Source of the DNA: Candidatus Woesearchaeota archaeon
GTDB lineage: Archaea > Nanobdellota > Nanobdellia > Woesearchaeales > DSVV01
Direction of reading: 5' to 3'
Assembly: GCA_018303075.1 (NCBI GenBank)
Contig: JAGVYW010000033.1
Span: forward strand, 1 to 50,244
Length of the DNA stretch: 50,244 bases
Shown: one piece after another, positions 47,599 to 50,244 of the stretch
Position numbering within the stretch: position 1 is the stretch's first letter
Layout of the letters: the number at the start of each line of letters is the position of its first letter
The notes under the pieces: model-generated
Database searches by the model: none
Seen by the model: only the letters and a program-made list of their open reading frames with translations
What the model was told of the DNA's origin: nothing
Made by a program: the position numbers and the translations under genes

Positions 47599-50244
47599 AT
47601 GAAAAAAGAGGATAAAAAGGCAGTAATTGTCTTGGTGTTAATTCTGATAGTGTTAGCTGGCTATGTTTTGAGCAATCCAGGAGTTCTATCAACAAAAAGC
47701 GAAAATAAAGAGGATTTGGTTGGGATGGCTGGAGAGCCAGTTGTTATAAAAGGAGAAGATTTACATCTGAGTAAACAACCACCTGTTGGTACAATCATAA
47801 AAACACCAAGCGGTAACATATTTTTGTATAAAGGAATCAATAAGGGTGTTATTACTTATATACCTTTAACAAAAGATAAAAATACAGGTAATTATGTTAC
47901 TAATGAAGGAGGTATATCTATAAAATCTAAAGAAGTAGGAGAAGGTACTAAATTAGCTAAATTATGTGGTAGTAAAGGATGCACTGTTTTAGGTGTTGCA
48001 AGTATCCATATATTAGGTGTTACAGCTGATCTTACTTACAAGCCAGATCCATCTAAAATTCCTCAAGAGTTTTATCCAAAAGAAGAATCTGCAAAAGAGG
48101 TAGAAACTGAAAAACCTGCTGAAATAGGAAAAATTCCACAAGAAAAAAAAACAGATACTTCAGAAGAAACTAAAGAAACATCTGAACCTACTCCTCCACC
48201 TGAAGATACAACTCCTGAGCTTAAACCAGCACAGAAACTTTCTGCAGCAGAATCAACAGCAAAAGTTGAAGCATTGCAGGAAAAAGTGTATGCTCAAGAT
48301 ACAAAATCTTTAACTGTAGTTAATCCTGATGAAACAACAACAACATTTACAAAAACAGGAACTGCCTGGGTTGATGATAGTGGTAATAGTTATGATGATA
48401 CAGATGTTGCTGCTGCGATTGGTAAAGGTTTGTCGTTAGGATATTATACAACTGTGCAATTAGAAACAATAAGTGGAACAGATACAGTATCTGGAGGTGA
48501 GCTAACGTTTGTGACACTACCTCCACCAATAGTAATGGAATCTGAAACACAAACGGTTGCTGCGGATTTAGTACTTTCTCAACCAAAAGCAGAACCTCGT
48601 GAAGCAGAAGGTGAAACTGCTAAAGGAAAAAGTGGAATAGAAACAATTATTGAAGGACCCGAACCAGTAGAACCAAAAGGTTTTTTTGCAAAAGCAAAAG
48701 AATTGTTTGATAAATTATTGCATCCAAAAGAAAGTTCTGAAGAGGAAGAAGTATTAGCTAAACCAAATGATGTAGAAGGTGCTTCTGAAACAGTAGAACC
48801 AGAAGATGAGGAAGAACAAGGAACATTTTTTGGTAGTTTATGGAATGAAGTTACTAATTTCTTTTCTTATGGTGATAAAACGCCACAATCTTCTGAAGGA
48901 AGTACAGCTGTTTCTGAGAGAACTGATGAGAGTGAACCTGAACCGTCTGAAACAGATGAAAAATCTACAGATGGAGAATCAGATACATCTTCAGCACTAA
49001 ATCCTTCTACAGGAGAACCAACTCCAAAAACAGAAACTCCTGTTTTACCTGTTGCATCTACTATAGAGCCAGCTTCTACAGGAACACCAACACAATCTGG
49101 TGGAGAAACTACTTTGCTAGTTGCTACTGCTGAAACTGCTGAAACTCCATCTCCACCAATAGTAGTATCTGTCCAACCCTCAAGACCTGCAGAAGGTGAA
49201 CAAAAAGTGGAAGCAAAACCAGCAGAATCAACATCAACTGTCAAAGCACCATCTCTCGACAATGCTTTAGAAGATATGGACGAAAGTATTGTAGATTCAA
49301 CAATTGAAATTGATGGATTAATATATAAAAAAGAAGCTGATAATAAATGGACAGCAAAACCTGTTCAAGGTGGAACACATACATTAGATGATCAGCAAGT
49401 TGCACAAAAATGTAAAGATGATTTATGTAATATTCAATTAAAGTTTGGCAAGCAAAAGAAAACTTATTCATATGATCCTGAAGTAGAAGCAGCTGAAGTA
49501 GAAGCTAAACAGAAGAAAGAGTATCAAACAAATATCCTTCTCCAAGTTCTTGCTGGGTTATATGAACCTGATGATGGTATTATTGTTACGTATAATCAAA
49601 AAGACGACAGAATCATCTATAAAATTAAAAATGGAAAAACTACAACAACATACGAAGCAGGTAGTGATAGAGAAATCTATAAATGTGTTGATGGTGAATG
49701 TACTAAATGTTATGATTGTCAAATATATTCACAAGAAGGAAAAGCTGTATTAAAAGATGGAACAGGAGCAACACACGTTGTTGGAACAAAAACAGCTTCG
49801 GAAATAAAAAACGAAGCGGAAGAAAAAGTTGAAGCGCAAGCTGTGGCGCAGATAGAAAAACCTACAGATGAAACTTCTCCAAAATCACCTCCACCTGCCA
49901 AAAACTTCGACGATCAAATCAATTCTCTTGATACAGCAGCAGAAGATTCAACTGCTGTTGTTAATGATGTTACTTATACTAAAAATGATAAAGGTGAGTG
50001 GGTTGATGCAACAAATGCAGATCACAAGCTTACTGACAAACAAATGAAAAGAAAATGTACAGATAATAATTGTAAATTAAATGTAATAAATACTGATGAT
50101 TCTAATACTGATGATTCTATTACTATAACAATAACAGAAAACGACAAACCAAAACTAGAGATGCCAAAAGCAGTTGGTGATGATGGTTCTGTTACTTATA
50201 CAGTAGGGAGTGGTGATGAACAATTAACTTATAAAGTAGCCCCA
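47599..50244 (+). CDS. Large repeat-containing anchored surface protein (3' end outside window)
   Basis: ATG 47599 opens a frame of 882 codons that continues past the right edge. An N-terminal helix (about 8-25) precedes SENKEDLVGMAG, the shared post-helix motif. The body is rich in E, T, P and S linkers (for example TETPVLPV and KPAES) joining small globular units. A unit with a Trp and a D/T-D-x-x-V helix recurs at about 236-295, 562-623 and 782-835; the last two have C-x(4-5)-C (KCKDDLC, KCTDNNC) and are 220 residues apart. Another unit (TTTTYEAGSDREIYKC to CYDC, about 675-710) matches the 45015 protein. It is likely a secreted adhesin or stalk protein. Confidence 0.75.
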   Translation, partial: MKKEDKKAVIVLVLILIVLAGYVLSNPGVLSTKSENKEDLVGMAGEPVVIKGEDLHLSKQPPVGTIIKTPSGNIFLYKGINKGVITYIPLTKDKNTGNYVTNEGGISIKSKEVGEGTKLAKLCGSKGCTVLGVASIHILGVTADLTYKPDPSKIPQEFYPKEESAKEVETEKPAEIGKIPQEKKTDTSEETKETSEPTPPPEDTTPELKPAQKLSAAESTAKVEALQEKVYAQDTKSLTVVNPDETTTTFTKTGTAWVDDSGNSYDDTDVAAAIGKGLSLGYYTTVQLETISGTDTVSGGELTFVTLPPPIVMESETQTVAADLVLSQPKAEPREAEGETAKGKSGIETIIEGPEPVEPKGFFAKAKELFDKLLHPKESSEEEEVLAKPNDVEGASETVEPEDEEEQGTFFGSLWNEVTNFFSYGDKTPQSSEGSTAVSERTDESEPEPSETDEKSTDGESDTSSALNPSTGEPTPKTETPVLPVASTIEPASTGTPTQSGGETTLLVATAETAETPSPPIVVSVQPSRPAEGEQKVEAKPAESTSTVKAPSLDNALEDMDESIVDSTIEIDGLIYKKEADNKWTAKPVQGGTHTLDDQQVAQKCKDDLCNIQLKFGKQKKTYSYDPEVEAAEVEAKQKKEYQTNILLQVLAGLYEPDDGIIVTYNQKDDRIIYKIKNGKTTTTYEAGSDREIYKCVDGECTKCYDCQIYSQEGKAVLKDGTGATHVVGTKTASEIKNEAEEKVEAQAVAQIEKPTDETSPKSPPPAKNFDDQINSLDTAAEDSTAVVNDVTYTKNDKGEWVDATNADHKLTDKQMKRKCTDNNCKLNVINTDDSNTDDSITITITENDKPKLEMPKAVGDDGSVTYTVGSGDEQLTYKVAP

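Noticed and set aside
48867-49262. Antisense Ser/Val/Gly-rich frame of 131 codons
   Set aside because: It mirrors the Glu/Thr/Pro-rich linkers of the surface protein on the plus strand and has no start signals.
1-50244. CRISPR arrays, insertion-sequence transposases, integrases and rRNA genes
   Set aside because: I saw no regularly spaced repeats, no transposase or tyrosine-recombinase motifs and no rRNA-like stretch in the window; the tRNA repeat and TA loci are the only mobile-type signs.

Overview
The window is a visibly AT-rich archaeal chromosome segment. Markers are archaeal/eukaryotic-type: S27e, aIF2-alpha, Nop10, L15e, aEF-1beta with its zinc-ribbon partner, archease-RtcB, Trm1, an Elp3 tail, and pilin-like secreted proteins with a charged K-A-Q segment before the hydrophobic helix. 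Promoters look archaeal: TATA boxes about 25-30 bp upstream of starts, many leaderless genes, and GGAGGT/GGTGAT Shine-Dalgarno sites inside operons. Gene content (transketolase in two halves, bacterial-type MutL, DUF5679, many small or giant Cys-rich surface proteins) fits a DPANN archaeon, most likely of the Woesearchaeota/Pacearchaeota type; that placement is inference.

Left part (1-9.4 kb): the elp3 3' end, a membrane-anchored phospholipase-D-fold protein, a complete bacterial-type sigma-70 factor (1661-3097), mutL, a decayed methyltransferase, an MBL hydrolase, then the operon rps27e / aIF2-alpha / nop10 / PAC2, and rpl15e behind a long structured leader. The sigma factor is the most surprising gene, because archaeal RNA polymerase is directed by TBP/TFB.

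9.4-19.4 kb: a minus-strand cluster of a pilin-like protein and two unknown proteins, a DUF1858-IscA fusion with a ferredoxin, the archease-rtcB RNA-repair pair, and two type IV-like toxin-antitoxin loci (MNT/HEPN and AbiEi/AbiEii). Each TA locus has a perfect inverted repeat at its promoter. A membrane-protein pair lies between them.

19.4-29.8 kb: galT and a larE-larB-larC operon (nickel-pincer cofactor synthesis; LarC lacks its C-terminal LarC2 part) with a decayed TA remnant inside it, trm1, aEF-1beta, split transketolase, aspartate kinase, a DUF5679 zinc ribbon, and tRNA-Arg(GCG). The last 22 bp of the tRNA region are repeated exactly 100 bp downstream, around two hairpins.

29.8-50.2 kb: a long plus-strand surface/envelope cluster. 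It holds a DUF2062 protein, membrane proteins, two BatA/BatB-like von Willebrand factor A proteins, coiled-coil and Cys-rich anchored proteins, MoxR ATPase, a pilin-like 740-residue protein, a 1184-residue secreted Ig-like protein, an anchored Cys-rich protein, a DUF4143 ATPase, and a very large repeat-containing surface protein that runs off the window. Several anchored proteins share a short motif after the membrane helix, and three genes appear to start at AUC/AUU codons behind good ribosome-binding sites. I infer that MoxR and the VWA proteins help assemble or mature the secreted proteins.
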